A stretch of DNA of 64,000 nucleotides from positions 7,068,001 through 7,132,000 of the forward strand of contig JAQQWL010000011.1 in NCBI GenBank assembly GCA_038363925.1. Reading direction: 5' to 3'. Positions 1 to 10,501 of this stretch are shown piece by piece (position 1 is the first letter of the stretch; each line of letters opens with the position of its first letter). The notes beneath the pieces were generated by a model. The model had not been told where the DNA came from, ran no database searches, and saw nothing but the letters and a program-made list of their open reading frames with translations. The position numbers and the translations under genes are program-made. The stretch is from Apiospora phragmitis. Taxonomy: Eukaryota > Ascomycota > Sordariomycetes > Amphisphaeriales > Apiosporaceae.

Positions 1-660
1 ATAGTGCCGCACAATGGGCTTCTTGAGGGTGGCATGCTTGCCTGTATCGGTCTCGCTGAAGAGATTGTACACAACATTGCCCCCTACGACGGTGCTGTTG
101 ATTTTGTAGAAATCCGTCTGTAACTATAAGTATCACTCATATCAGGTCTTCAGGGGTAACCGGAAAACAGCGCCCACTCACTTTTCGCCACAGTCCGTTG
201 GTGTTATAGACGGTCCTGATCAGGGAAGGAATGTTCAAGTCCAGCAGATTTGGGCCGGTGCGAACAACTGGCCCGTACTTCTCATGCAGTTCCTTCATAG
301 TGGGTGAGACCTTTCCAGACATTGCAAGGTAAACCCTCCAACCGTTTGTCCAGCCTGTAACCCTCGTAGTTATCAGTACTCGTTTGTGACCGAGAATATG
401 CCTGTTGCGAAGCAACCGTCCCATCTTGGCCACTATGGTTTGGGATGTGTTAGTATACAAATATCCATACCTGCTAAGAAAGGCCCAGGATATTGTCGCA
501 AATGAGATTGTTGATAGGCGGCAAAATACCATATAAGCAAAATGAGTGTTGGCACGAAGACGATAGCCAGCTCGCTCGATTTCCCGTATCGCTCAAAGAT
601 AGCCGGAAACTGGCTGTAGGACACGTTCCACGGCATAGTAGAGTACTTATCGTGAGCCAT
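1..660 (-). CDS. Cytochrome P450, N-terminal part (runs off left edge)
   Basis: This is the first part of a membrane-anchored heme monooxygenase whose catalytic core lies outside the window. Translation starts at the ATG at 660. I place exons at 471-660, 182-354 and from 117 leftward, joined by GT-AG introns 355-470 and 118-181 that keep the frame. A hydrophobic segment at about residues 31-47 (ELAIVFVPTLILLIW) is the ER anchor, and it is followed by a proline-rich hinge (YPGPFLAG). Next come the conserved N-terminal P450 blocks: TNGWR, then LHEKYGPVVRTGPN, then a K-P pair near the left edge that matches the helix-C approach (HATLKKPIVRHY). The heme and I-helix motifs cannot be seen, so substrate and CYP family are unknown. 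The next gene upstream on the same strand is a tiny unrecognised one, so no pathway is implied. Confidence 0.85.
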
Positions 661-1023
661 TGGAGATGGTAATAATGTTGAAATGTGTGTGTCTATAGGA
701 CAGCTTCGAACCGACTCGAGAAAACAAACACAATGTGGGAACAACCAAAACGGTACCCAAACTTGGTGTCGAGTCTTCTCTTAAGTATGTGATTCGGAAA
801 AGACCTCGCAGCGTTCAAAAAGAACCAATAAATCGCAGACTCCTCTTCAGTAGTGGAAAGTATGCATCGACGTAACCCAACATATATAGCAATGCCTGTA
901 TGCCCCCAACAACGATGCAGCCTGCTCAAATAACCCAATAGCGACTGCAGACGCCACATCAAGTCTGCGTCACAATATTGAAAGGATGTGTTGGGGGCTA
1001 CGGCAGTTATGGGCTTGCATCAT
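661..1023. other. Intergenic, upstream of the P450
   Basis: This is presumed promoter and 5' leader of the P450 on the minus strand. I see no gene, repeat or clear regulatory site in it. Confidence 0.4.
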
Positions 1024-1316
1024 TCAGTTGGCTTGGATGAGGTCGTCTTCGGCAACTTCGACGAACTCACCAGGGGAGGTCAAGGTGGGAGCAAAGTACC
1101 TCTTGGACTCCAAAGGCCCGTAGTTGACCTGGCGGACGAGTTGGATAGCGAAGGGTGGACCCCCGTTGGCGAAAGCCCCCTTGCTATCGGCATCACTAGC
1201 TGGAGATGCAGCTCGGGGATAGGATGCCCATGCCATGAAGGTGTCGAACTTCCCTGATGCGTTAGATACTGGGGACGATAGGGCTTGATGGAGTCACAGC
1301 AGAAGATGGAAGACAT
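1024..1316 (-). CDS. Small hypothetical protein (about 82 aa)
   Basis: I do not recognise this family. A coherent two-exon model starts at the ATG at 1316, has exon 1 at 1298-1316, a very short 44-nt intron at 1254-1297 (GTGACT to CTAAC to CATCAG), and exon 2 at 1024-1253. It gives an 82-residue protein in one frame. The product is soluble-looking, with no signal peptide or membrane segment, and has a compact middle rich in Gly, Pro and aromatic residues (GGPPFAIQLVRQVNYG) and an acidic tail (EFVEVAEDDL). The 44-nt intron is at the lower limit for ascomycetes. Starting instead at an in-frame ATG in exon 2 (MAWASYP) would give about 70 residues. It could also be a fragment of a larger lost gene. 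Confidence 0.35.
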
Positions 1317-1900
1317 GATTGGTAAGGGCTTAGAGTAACAGTTTGATAGAGTCAAGACGAGGACACACGCATGGGACAAAAAGGGAAGATCAGAGTAGGA
1401 AAGTAAGTGGTTCGAAGGGGGCAAGAACCTCTTATTATATCTCTTACAGAACGACCTTCTCTATCTCCAAGAGCAAGTCTTTCCCTTGACTTACACGGAG
1501 AACACCATGCTCTTTGCTTGGTCTGTTGCAGTTACTTTAAGCTAGTATACGCCTTGCAGATTTTGAGGCCTACCCTGTGCCAGTGGCTGCTTACCGAAAC
1601 CATATCGTGAGTCTAAACCATCTCAACTTCTTGGCGTGCCGAATTCCGCAAGAGACCATAAGGAATGAGCTCCTCTCTCTGCTACCCATTTTGCAACCTC
1701 CCCCTTTCCTTCTCTCACGGTCGGCCCTGGTGGTGTCACCGCATCCGCTCTCTCATACCCACCATCTGACAGTCTCTCTCTTTCGTTAATTCCACAGTAG
1801 GCGGTCGTTTCTTTATTCCATTGGCCTCAGATCTGTCCTTCCTTTTGCCAGTAGGCTGCGAACTCTGCGTCCCAGCTTGAGAGGCTCCTTTTATTACTAG
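1317..1900. other. Intergenic with a CT-rich stretch
   Basis: The stretch at roughly 1670-1790 is pyrimidine-rich, as in fungal core promoters, and probably belongs to the zinc-finger gene at right. The missing first exon of that gene should lie here, but I could not place its ATG with confidence. Confidence 0.35.
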
Positions 1901-2555
1901 TCAAGAACCAGAAGGGCCCGTCGGACCGAACGATCAGCATCTTCTTCTTAATCAGGAACACCGGTCTTTTCAGTTCGTCAACCCCTCCTGGGTACAGTCC
2001 GGGAATGGAGGTCCTCTTTCAGAATGGGACTGGAGTGATTCGACTTTTGCAGACGAGCCTGCTGGACAGGACGATCAGGTCGATGGAGTAACAACGCCGC
2101 CAGCGAACGACGACACTAGCGATCCGCAACATATATCACCACAAAACAGCAATGATCCTGAGGACCTATCAGAACCAACCGCTTCAAGCTATCAGTTCCA
2201 GTGCCCAGAGTGTTCAATGCATTTCGAAAAGAAGAAGCAGCTGACGTACGCCGCCGCCCCAGAGTATCCCTCCCTGCCGAGGAAGTTTCTAATACCAGAC
2301 CATCTTAGAATACACCACAGAAGGCACACCCGCCCGTTCCGCTGTCAAGTTGCAGAATGCAGCAAGATGTTTGCCCTGAAGAAGGATCTCAAGCGCCATG
2401 TCGAGGAGACACACGGGCCAATGCGTTGGCATTGCACATTCCCAGGGTGTATGAACAAATTGGCCGTGGACGGTACCGCGCGTAAAGCCAACTTGGACAG
2501 ACACTTGAGAACACAGCACGCTGTAGCTGCGCCTGGACGTGCACGCAATAGGTAG
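1901..2555 (+). CDS. C2H2 zinc-finger protein (5' end unresolved)
   Basis: This is a probable nucleic-acid-binding protein with three C2H2 fingers at the C-terminal end. A clean acceptor (TTATTACTAG) ends at 1900, and an open frame runs from 1901 through a Gln/Asp/Ser/Pro-rich acidic stretch into the fingers. The first finger (CPECSMHFEKK) is interrupted by a 63-nt in-phase intron at 2246-2308 (GTACG to CTAATAC to TTAG). Removing it restores the exact spacing C-x2-C-x12-H-x3-H followed by the linker HTRPF. Finger 2 is C-x4-C-x12-H-x4-H (FRCQVAEC to KRHVEETH). Finger 3 has a longer loop (HCTFPGC to DRHLRTQH). The intron has no in-frame stop, so an unspliced reading stays open but destroys finger 1. 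No ATG is available in the frame before residue M at 2217, so translation must begin in an upstream exon that I could not place. The target genes are unknown. Confidence 0.7.
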
Positions 2556-2830
2556 CCATATATCATAGGTCAAAATTGACACGATCATTTGCAAGAGGTT
2601 CTCCTCTTATGCTTTCTGGTGCGTGAACTTCGGTCCCCTGAATACTTCGTTCAATGTATAAGAGTGAGGGTTACTTGAATGTGACCAGAGTCTATCGCTC
2701 TTATAAAAGTTGTGTAAACTAAGCTGGATGGCCAGCTCATCATATTCATTGGGTATCATACTCATTACACACTCTAACTGTTTGTCATCCTCTGCACATA
2801 TCTTGACCCCTCAAGTCGTCCGAGTGAAGA

Positions 2831-4356
2831 TCATCTGCGCCTGCGGAAACGACTTCCAAAGGCAGGCCCACCCTTTGCTCCGTTGTTTCGCAGCTTTAGT
2901 CGCTTGAAGTTGGCGTGCGCCAGCTCGTTTACTTTCCTCGCGGCCTTCTTAATGGCACCTTCCTTCTTCGCTACGACCTTCCCATCGGCCTTGTCTGCGG
3001 TCTTCTTGGCCTTCGTGACCTTCTTAGCCTTCTTGGCCGGCCTTTCGCCGTTCTCCTTGTCGCTGCCGGGCTCGTCGTACTCAGAGCCTGATGCGTAATC
3101 TAGTGGATCATCACTGGGAGCTGGCTCCGTCGTGTCGAATTGTGTCTCGGGCACCACCCGGTTATCGTCATCGGCATCCCGGAGAGCACCATCTGAGGTC
3201 TGACCCGGTCGCTTTGATCGCGTTGGCCGCATGCTCACCTTTCTTGTGGTTCGCTTCTGGCCCTTTTTCTTGTAGATCGGCAGAGGCTGCCCATCTTTGC
3301 CTACTTGATTTTCATGATCACTGTCGTATAGACCCTCATCGTCGAAACCACCAAGCAAGTGTCCAGCCTGGCTGTCAGGTACCAGAATGCCGTCCTTTGC
3401 TTTGGCCGGTTTCGCCGGTTTGGTTGGGGCACCTTCATTCTCCATGTCATGCAGCGCTTCGAGTTCCTCGTCCAACTTCTCCTCTTCCATCTTGCGCAGG
3501 TCAGCCACTACGCTGCTCAGACCCCGCCCTAAAGGCTTCCGAGGTAGCCGGATAGGCTCTGGAGACTTGTACTCGGTATTCTCGTCCATGGCAGGCAGCG
3601 GTGCCCGTCGAAGGAAGGAAGGCGTGGAGAACAGGAGCTTATTGACAGTGCTGGGAGTACTGGCACCTTGTTGGTTGCCATCGCGGTCCTTCAGCGGAGT
3701 TATGAAGATGGCCCGTCTACTCGTAGATATGGGCGTGTTGCTAGTTTTGGTGTCTCGAGGGGGCTCCGTTTCACCGTGCTTCCTCTTACTAGGAGTAGCC
3801 TGGGTTTTCAGATCCGGTATAGTCGCATCACCGTGTCGCGATTTGGACGGCGTCTGGTCATCTTTTTCTTCGAGCAAGTCGAACAGTCCCAGTACGCGGC
3901 CGTCACGATGAGGGGTGGGACCGATGGATGTCGGGGCGGCGGGGCTGAACAGCCTACGGATCGAAGGAGACTCAACTTCGTCGAAAATGTCTTTATGCCG
4001 CGAGACGGACGGAGTTGTTTGCGACTTGCGCTGCTTGGAAGGAGTGATGTTGAGATCATCTTGCGACTTGCGCTTCTTCGACTTGGCGTCGTCTTTCGGC
4101 GGAGGGATTTTCCCGTCTAAGATGTCGCGAACCTGCTGGTATTTCCGATACTTGGAAGCTATGGGGATGCGGGGTGAGCAAGTGAAGGTTAAGAAGGATC
4201 TGAGCTGTACTCACCTATGTCGGGGGTTTTTTTGATGGCATTGCGGTCCGGTTTCTTGCCGCCATTGCTCTTGGCCCAATCTCCTTCGAACTGCTTCAGC
4301 TGGGCACGAAGGTCCTGAGCCTTGGCCTCGTAATTCTTTCGAGTTGCTTCTTGCAT
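2831..4356 (-). CDS. SLD2: DNA replication initiation regulator Sld2
   Basis: Sld2 is a CDK substrate. Once phosphorylated it binds Dpb11 and helps load the CMG helicase at origins, so it acts in the nucleus at the G1/S transition. The ATG is at 4356, exon 1 is 4215-4356, intron 1 is 4159-4214 (GTGAG to CATAG), and exon 2 runs to the stop at 2831. The product is 489 aa with no frame problem. The N-terminus holds the conserved Sld2 block (LRAQLKQFEGDWAKSNGGK, then KTPDIASKYRKYQQVRDIL). The middle has many S/T-P sites (for example ESPSIRRLFSP and QTTPS) expected of a CDK target. The GRGLSSVVADLR block and a strongly basic Lys/Ala-rich tail ending in FRRRR follow. It is divergent from the RING gene, with an ACGCGT box between them. 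Confidence 0.9.
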
Positions 4357-5149
4357 GACCCGTTCAAAGAGTACGGTAGGGGTTGGGATTCGGGTATTCT
4401 TCGAGTAGTCGGATCTTGAAGTACAAGCAGTGCGGGAAGATAGTAGTAGAAAATCTACAAGAGGTTGTGTATAGAATGTAGGATCTACGACGGGAGTATG
4501 CAGCTACAGATACGCGATGGCGCGGTGCTCAATTGAAGCAGGACGCGCTGTGGGCAAATGCTATGCAATCACCTACGCGTTCTCGCGCATTGGCACAGCC
4601 CACTCAAGTTTAGCGGGACTGCGCTGACTTTACAGGGGGTGGGTTTTGACAGCAGAGCGGGTAACAAGGCGGGGCAGCTCTGGCGTTACGCGATCAGATT
4701 GTGGGGAGCAGGAAGCGCGCGAGGCCCTTTCCAAATACTTGGTCCTCAAAGAAAAGAAACATGATTATTTATAATTACCGTACCTACTACAATAGTATTA
4801 TACAAGAACTCGATGCAATTGTATTCCAATCGAGACGCATATATGCTTTTTAACCCAATAGAACTCGCACTATATCCATCTCAGTAGTGCTTCAAGAATA
4901 TGCAGGTGCCTTGAACTAAACCCAAACCAGCACAGGACCTGCTTAAGCTGACATGGCCTGTCCCGCAACTCAGTCCACAACCATCGCCACACTTCACCGT
5001 AAAAGACCAAACCAGCTTGTCATCTGAACAACCCGTCCCTCACATCTTCATCTCTAGAAACCATCAGAAATCACTTCTTTTCCCCCGGTCATTGACCACG
5101 TACCCAGTCCGACCTCAATTCACTATCACTCGTTTGCCCGAATACATAC
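4357..5149. other. Divergent promoter between SLD2 and the RING ligase gene
   Basis: No gene is seen. The stretch has several ACGCG cores, including a full ACGCGT, on the SLD2 side, and a CCATC/CTTCA-rich leader before the RING gene. Confidence 0.45.
4575..4580. promoter_or_regulatory. ACGCGT (MCB-type) box upstream of SLD2
   Basis: The palindrome ACGCGT lies about 220 bp upstream of the SLD2 start codon. Further ACGCG-like cores occur nearby, at about 4543 and 4685. In yeasts, MluI cell-cycle boxes bound by MBF drive G1/S genes. Its use here is inferred from motif and gene identity only, and a 6-mer can occur by chance. Confidence 0.35.
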
Positions 5150-6169
5150 ATGGACTTAGCGGATGACGGAAATATCGACATTAAATCCCAGGTCCTTCAA
5201 CACACCCTAGCCCAGGTCGCAACCAGACAGGAAGGAGATATCGACTCTTCTAATGGGAAATGCTGTGTCATCTGCCTTGATACCATCTCAGAGCCTTGTG
5301 GGGCACAACCTTGCAAGCACAGTGACTTTGACTACCTATGTCTCTTGAGCTGGATACAAGAGCAACCAAGATGTCCGCTGTGCAAGGCTGACATCCGAGA
5401 AGTCCGCTATGACTTTGATGACTTGGCCCGTCCAACATCATGGAAAACATATAAAGTCCCAGAGCCTCCCAAGGTGGAAAGGGTCGTCGCTTCGGTCCCG
5501 CGACGACCACGGCCACCAAGACGCAATGTGCCTTACTACACGGCTCCCCGGAGACAACAATCTGTGGACCTCGTACCACCCGGCGCCGAAGATGAGGCCG
5601 TCTTGCTTCGCCGTGAAGTCTACCAGGACCAACTATATTCGCTCCATGTAGGATCGAATCGTGTATCGCAATACCGCGATCTGACGCCGCAGCTCTTTGA
5701 GCAGGATCCCACGCTGGTGTCGCGCGCCCGCATGTGGTTGCGAAGGGAACTGAAGGTGTTTGAGTTTCTACACATGCCACCATCAAATCCTCAAGGGGCC
5801 GACGACACTACCACCAGACGGCGTGCCAACAATGCCGAGTTCTTGCTCGAGTACATCGTCGCCATACTGAAGACCGTGGACATTCAAGGCAGTCAGGGAC
5901 AGGCCCAAGATATGCTGCAAGAGTTTTTAGGGCGGGATCATGCCCGACTGCTTCTTCACGAGCTCAAGAGCTTTCTCAGGAGCCCCTTTACATCTCTCGG
6001 GGCCTGGGATAGCCATGTGCAGTATGATCAATCCAAGAAGCGCCGGAGGATGACCAGCGATGACCTTGGTGAATCTAGTGGTCAAAGATCGCGTTCACAG
6101 TCAGAGGAACGTACATCGCATTCTCCGACCCGCCTGAGAGGCGATTTCTACCGACCCAATTATTCATGA
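5150..6169 (+). CDS. Topors-like RING E3 ubiquitin ligase
   Basis: This is a single-exon 339-aa protein, probably a nuclear E3 ubiquitin ligase. The RING is at about residues 38-79: C39-x2-C42, C55-x-H57, D61-x2-C64 and C75-x2-C78. The fifth ligand position is Asp (HSDFDYLC) instead of Cys or His. The spacing to the final CPLC and the W in LLSW are typical RING features. The region after it (LLRREVYQDQLYS) and the C-terminal block (LLLHELKSFLRSPFTSLGAWD) resemble the segment that follows the RING in TOPORS proteins and their fungal relatives. The tail is rich in Ser/Arg with a basic KKRRR stretch, a possible nuclear signal. The start at 5150 is the first ATG in a long open frame. Substrates cannot be read from sequence. 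Confidence 0.75.
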   Translation: MDLADDGNIDIKSQVLQHTLAQVATRQEGDIDSSNGKCCVICLDTISEPCGAQPCKHSDFDYLCLLSWIQEQPRCPLCKADIREVRYDFDDLARPTSWKTYKVPEPPKVERVVASVPRRPRPPRRNVPYYTAPRRQQSVDLVPPGAEDEAVLLRREVYQDQLYSLHVGSNRVSQYRDLTPQLFEQDPTLVSRARMWLRRELKVFEFLHMPPSNPQGADDTTTRRRANNAEFLLEYIVAILKTVDIQGSQGQAQDMLQEFLGRDHARLLLHELKSFLRSPFTSLGAWDSHVQYDQSKKRRRMTSDDLGESSGQRSRSQSEERTSHSPTRLRGDFYRPNYS

Positions 6170-7183
6170 TAGTGAAGAAGTATAAAATAATACAACACCT
6201 AGCGACATGTGCAGAATAACTAAGTACTGAAGAATCTATGCGGGCTGGTTGGCGTCGAGTGCAATTACTCTGATGGTCCCGAATTGTCTCAAGAAGGGGG
6301 AAATGGTTGAAGCATAAGAAAGATGGTAATTCTTGTCTTTCCTGAACCTCTCAGCACAGTTCTGGCGGGGATATTGCCCCCAACGCTGGGGGGCTACGTC
6401 TGACCAACAACACAATCACCATGGCCCAAACCTAGTAATTTGTAGGTTTTGATGGCATTGTGGCGGTATTTTCAGTGGTATTTGTCTGAAGTTCTTTGTG
6501 GCACTGCCCGGAGCAGCGCCTGCCGCGGCGTGCTGGACCTATGTGAGCCTATCGCAGGAAGCTGGACATTCCCAGGGCTTCATTTAAGCTTCGAGCCTCA
6601 ACAGAGCCGGCTTATTCCTTCAATGTTGTGACGCGACCGACCACTTTACCCTCCTGCTCTCTCTCGGTAACTCCGACAACGGGGATTGGCTAGGAAAGCT
6701 ACGGGGAGTGCCGGCTTTTAGCGGCACAGTGGCACTTATCAGGAGGCCACTCTAGTAGGTATCTGTCCGGGGTCCCCACAGCACACTTGCGCAGATAGCC
6801 TAGGGTAGGTTACCCCCCTAGTCAATCCCAGCAAACGTTACATGAGATGGCTACACGAGCAGAACAGCTGCGGGGTGAAAGGACAGTCGGATATGGACAG
6901 AAGCTTGCTGACTGGATGACCCGATGCCGGGGGTCCTGGAAACGAAGGGCCCGCGCCATCGGATTCAACTCCGTCCTCCGATAAGAGAGATGGGCATGAT
7001 GCTGGGATGTTCTGATAGCGATTTTCCTCGAACGCTCAGGTATCGCGACGGAAGCGGAATGCGTGCTCGACTCTTAGAAGGGTTTTTACAGAAAACTAAG
7101 TAGCTTTCATTTGGGTTTTGGCCATCGTCAAGAACAGTTCGATATTCAGACGCCTACGATACATTGATTGCGGCTGCTCAAGG
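6170..7183. other. Intergenic, upstream of the Dal5-type permease
   Basis: No gene is seen. GATAAG cores lie at 6735-6740 (on the minus strand) and 6980-6985 (plus strand), which are candidate sites for AreA-type GATA factors before a permease of the nitrogen-source family. Confidence 0.35.
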
Positions 7184-9350
7184 ATGGGTTTCGGTTCTTT
7201 GGCGTTGTTTCAACGTCATGAGCGGACTTCCGAGGAGAGGAGTCTCGTGCGGAGGCTCGACATCTTTCTCATGACGTTCGGATGCATCTCTCAGAGTAAG
7301 CCTCACGAGTTTCAGTGCTAAGGAGCCATTGACTAACGCAAACCCGTCGCCTGCTTTAGTTATCAAGTGTAAGTGATCCCTATTGCAGGGGAGCATCTCA
7401 TTCTACGTACGTGCGGCTTATGCGACAAAGACCTCGACCAGCAGAACTTCAGAAATGCCTATGTTTCAGGTAAGTCAGACTGTCATCACCAACACTCCTT
7501 TCGCATCCTAATAAGTATACAGGAATGAAAGAAGACCTCGGCCTCTATGGCAATGAGCTGAACTAGTAGGTCTACGAGCCGGGCTCCAGAGCACTGGGAA
7601 TTGCTAACGCCGAGGACTATGAAGCTTCGAGATGTTATTCAATGTTGGCTACGCAATCATGCTGATCCCGTCGCAAATCATCTTGACCTATGTTCGGCCA
7701 AGCTACTGGCTGCCGGGACTCGAGGTTGTTTGGGGAGTCCTCACTGGACTCATCGCCATGACTCATAAGCCCCAGCAGATTTATGCCCTGCGCTTCTTCC
7801 TCGGCCTGTGCGAGAGTAGCGCTTGGCCTGGTATGATGACACTTCTGAGTGAGTGAAAGCCCTCTCGCCCCCGAGCAAGCCAGTCACCATACGCTCCGAA
7901 ATCTAACTTGTACGCATAGTGCACTGGTACACCCCCTCTGAACTGGCGAAGCGGATGGGTTTCTACCATTCCTGCCAAGCAGCAGGTTCACTCATGTCAG
8001 GGGCACTTCAGGTAGCCATCACTAATACCCTACACGGTGCTAGCGGTTTGCCCGGGTGGAGGTGGCTGTTCATCATTAACGCAATTATGACCGTCGTCGT
8101 CGGTGGACTCGGCCTCTTCATGCTTCCTGACCTGCCCAATAACCCGAATCCTAGAGCTTTCTGGTTCACCGAGCGCGATGCCCGACTAGCGATGGAGCGA
8201 TTGGACCGCCATGGTCGTGCCGAACCGAAGAAGATGACTTGGGCTAGTGCTAAGTATGAAACCAGCCATCAATTCACCCATACTGTGTGTCGTGTGAAAG
8301 CTGCTAATCCTTCGACAGGCGAACCTTCTCGAATTGGGTAGTCTACTTCGTGCCTGTGCTCTACATTGCTACGGTGTTGGCATCATGGGGCTATGCTTAC
8401 TTCAACCTGTTCTTGAAGAGTCTGACGAACCCAGATGGATCGCCAGTATGGACCGTGACCCAGGTCAATGCCATTCCAATGGGCGGTAGTGCCATCAACA
8501 TCATCTTTGGTCAGTCACCCCCTAGTAATTGAACGCCAGACTTTCTTGCTGACTTTCTACACCCGTAGTGTGGATCTGGGCCATTCTTTCCGATTTACTC
8601 AGGACACGCTGGACACTGATTGTCGCTCAATGTAAGAAGCTCATGCCAGATCCATGTTTGATAAGCACGGCTTACCTGATGCGTTTCTAGCCTTGATTGG
8701 TCTCGTTCCATGCATTGTGATGAGTGTCTGGACATCACATCCTGACTCGACCCCGGTCGCCGCTGCGTACGCCAGCTACTTTATCTCCTTCCTCTGTCTA
8801 GGCACCGCACCATTGATCTTTGCCTGGCTGTCTGATCTGTAAGCCCTTCTCTACCCGCCCCCTTCTTAAGTACCCTAGCTAACGAGCCTTTAAGTTTACC
8901 CCAAGACCCCGAGTCCCGGACCCTCATCGTGGGAGTTGCCATCGCTTTTTACTATGCCATATCAGCATGGTCTCAAGTTCTGGTTTGGCCAGCTGTACAG
9001 GCTCCATACTGTAAGTAGTAACATCACATCATGTGAAGTGTTTCTCGAGCTTACGTTCTTGCAGATAAATATGGCTGGCAGTCATCCATTGCGCTTTGGA
9101 TACTCGTCATCATTATGACCTGCATTCTTCGCTACATTGACGTCAAGTATCTCCGGTACGTTAGCTCAAAGTGATGGCATAGGAGAGCTTCAAACTAACA
9201 ATTTCATGAAGCCCGAAGCGTGAGGCATTCCACGCCACGCTCATCGAAAGCACGAAGGCGGACGACGTGGAGCCAACTGGTGTCGAGAGTAGTCAGGCGG
9301 CTAAGAGTAGGGACATCAAGGCCGGGCACACAAGCATTCTTCGCGAATGA
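7184..9350 (+). CDS. MFS permease of the allantoate/Dal5 (anion:cation symporter) family
   Basis: This is a 12-TM plasma-membrane transporter for small organic anions such as allantoate, vitamins or related compounds; the exact substrate is unknown. I resolve 12 exons: 7184-7295, 7360-7368, 7431-7469, 7523-7565, 7625-7848, 7920-8253, 8319-8509, 8569-8631, 8691-8838, 8895-9010, 9065-9155 and 9212-9350. All join GT-AG and total 1509 nt, giving 502 aa. Exon 2 is only 9 nt and supplies part of the conserved SQIIKYLDQQN motif. Family hallmarks follow in order: MKEDLGLYGNELNYF, LTYVRPSYWLPG, RFFLGLCESSAWPGM, WYTPSELAKRMGFYHS, GWRWLFIINAIM, AINIIFVWIWAILSD and the final YKYGWQSSIALW. The start is the ATG before GFGSLALFQR, a typical family N-terminus. 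No lesions are seen. The GATA cores upstream suggest nitrogen control, which is an inference. Confidence 0.88.
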
Positions 9351-9530
9351 TGAACCCATCACTGAGTGGTCGTGGTATGGTGAGCAGCTCCTTTATAGCA
9401 GTGGGATTGCATGGAGGACTCCCATCATCAGGGCAGAGTTTGTCAAAGACATCCCAAATCAAGATCCAGACACTTGGTTGCATTGAAACCCATGAATCGT
9501 AATTACCCTAGCTTACTAATAATACATTGT

Positions 9531-10456
9531 TTACGCGTAAAACTGCCCTTTCTCAAGGGGGACCACCGGTCCCAAAGAGAAAGTCGCATGATGCACTGGT
9601 ACAGTGTCATCCACGGTTCCCCAGGCTAACCCTTGCTCGGACAGCTTCTCCTCAAACCTCCTCACCCGATAATACGCATACGAGCCCTCGGTCTCGTCGG
9701 GGGTTGACACAACACCCAGCTCATCCCGGCTAGGATGCCCGTGAGCCAGTCCCACCCCGGGTGCACTACCAGCGTACAATCCCACCGCCTCGACCCAGCT
9801 ACCAACACGACTCCGCCGATTGGGCGCCGTTGTCTCGGGCGCCAGTCTTTCTCCCCCTTCCCTCTTTTCTGCGTCACTCAAACCTCCATTTCCAGTGGCC
9901 ACGACCTGCGGGAAGAAGAAGGAGGAAGTAGGGCACGTCGCCGCGGCCAGACTGGCGCTGCAAGTAGCGAACAGCGGCATCCGCTCCGCACCCATGTACC
10001 GCCTGAACCAGCCCACGGCCAGCACGACGCCCACCAGCAGCGCGAGCAAGCCTGCCGTCGCGAGTATCGGCACCGTAGAATAGCCCACAGCCACCATCAC
10101 CGCCCTGGGCGACGGCGACGGCGACGGCGACGACGACAGCGAGTCCCCGGCGACGCCGTACGCCGCGACGCGCAGCAGGAAGAGGCTCTCACCAATGAGC
10201 CAGTGCAGCGCGGCGCACCCCATCAGCAGCGGTAGCGACACGTGGAGCGGCAGCTGCAGGTGCAGCGTGGAGCGCTGCGCCGTGTCGGGCTGCGGCGAGC
10301 TGACACGCAGGCCCCCGCGCCGCACCGCGAACCGGCTCACCTCGGCATGCGCCAGCATCGCCGTGAGCACGGCGTTGCACGTCAGGTAGACGTAGACGGC
10401 CACGAGCTGGGGCGTATTGGCGACTAGCGCGGTCGCCGCGGCGCCCCAGCTGTTGT

Positions 10457-10501
<45 letters not shown>

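Noticed and set aside
7564..7566. Apparent premature stop (TAG after NELN) in the permease
   Set aside because: It is the exon/intron boundary; removing 7566-7624 gives NELNYFEMLFNVGY in frame.
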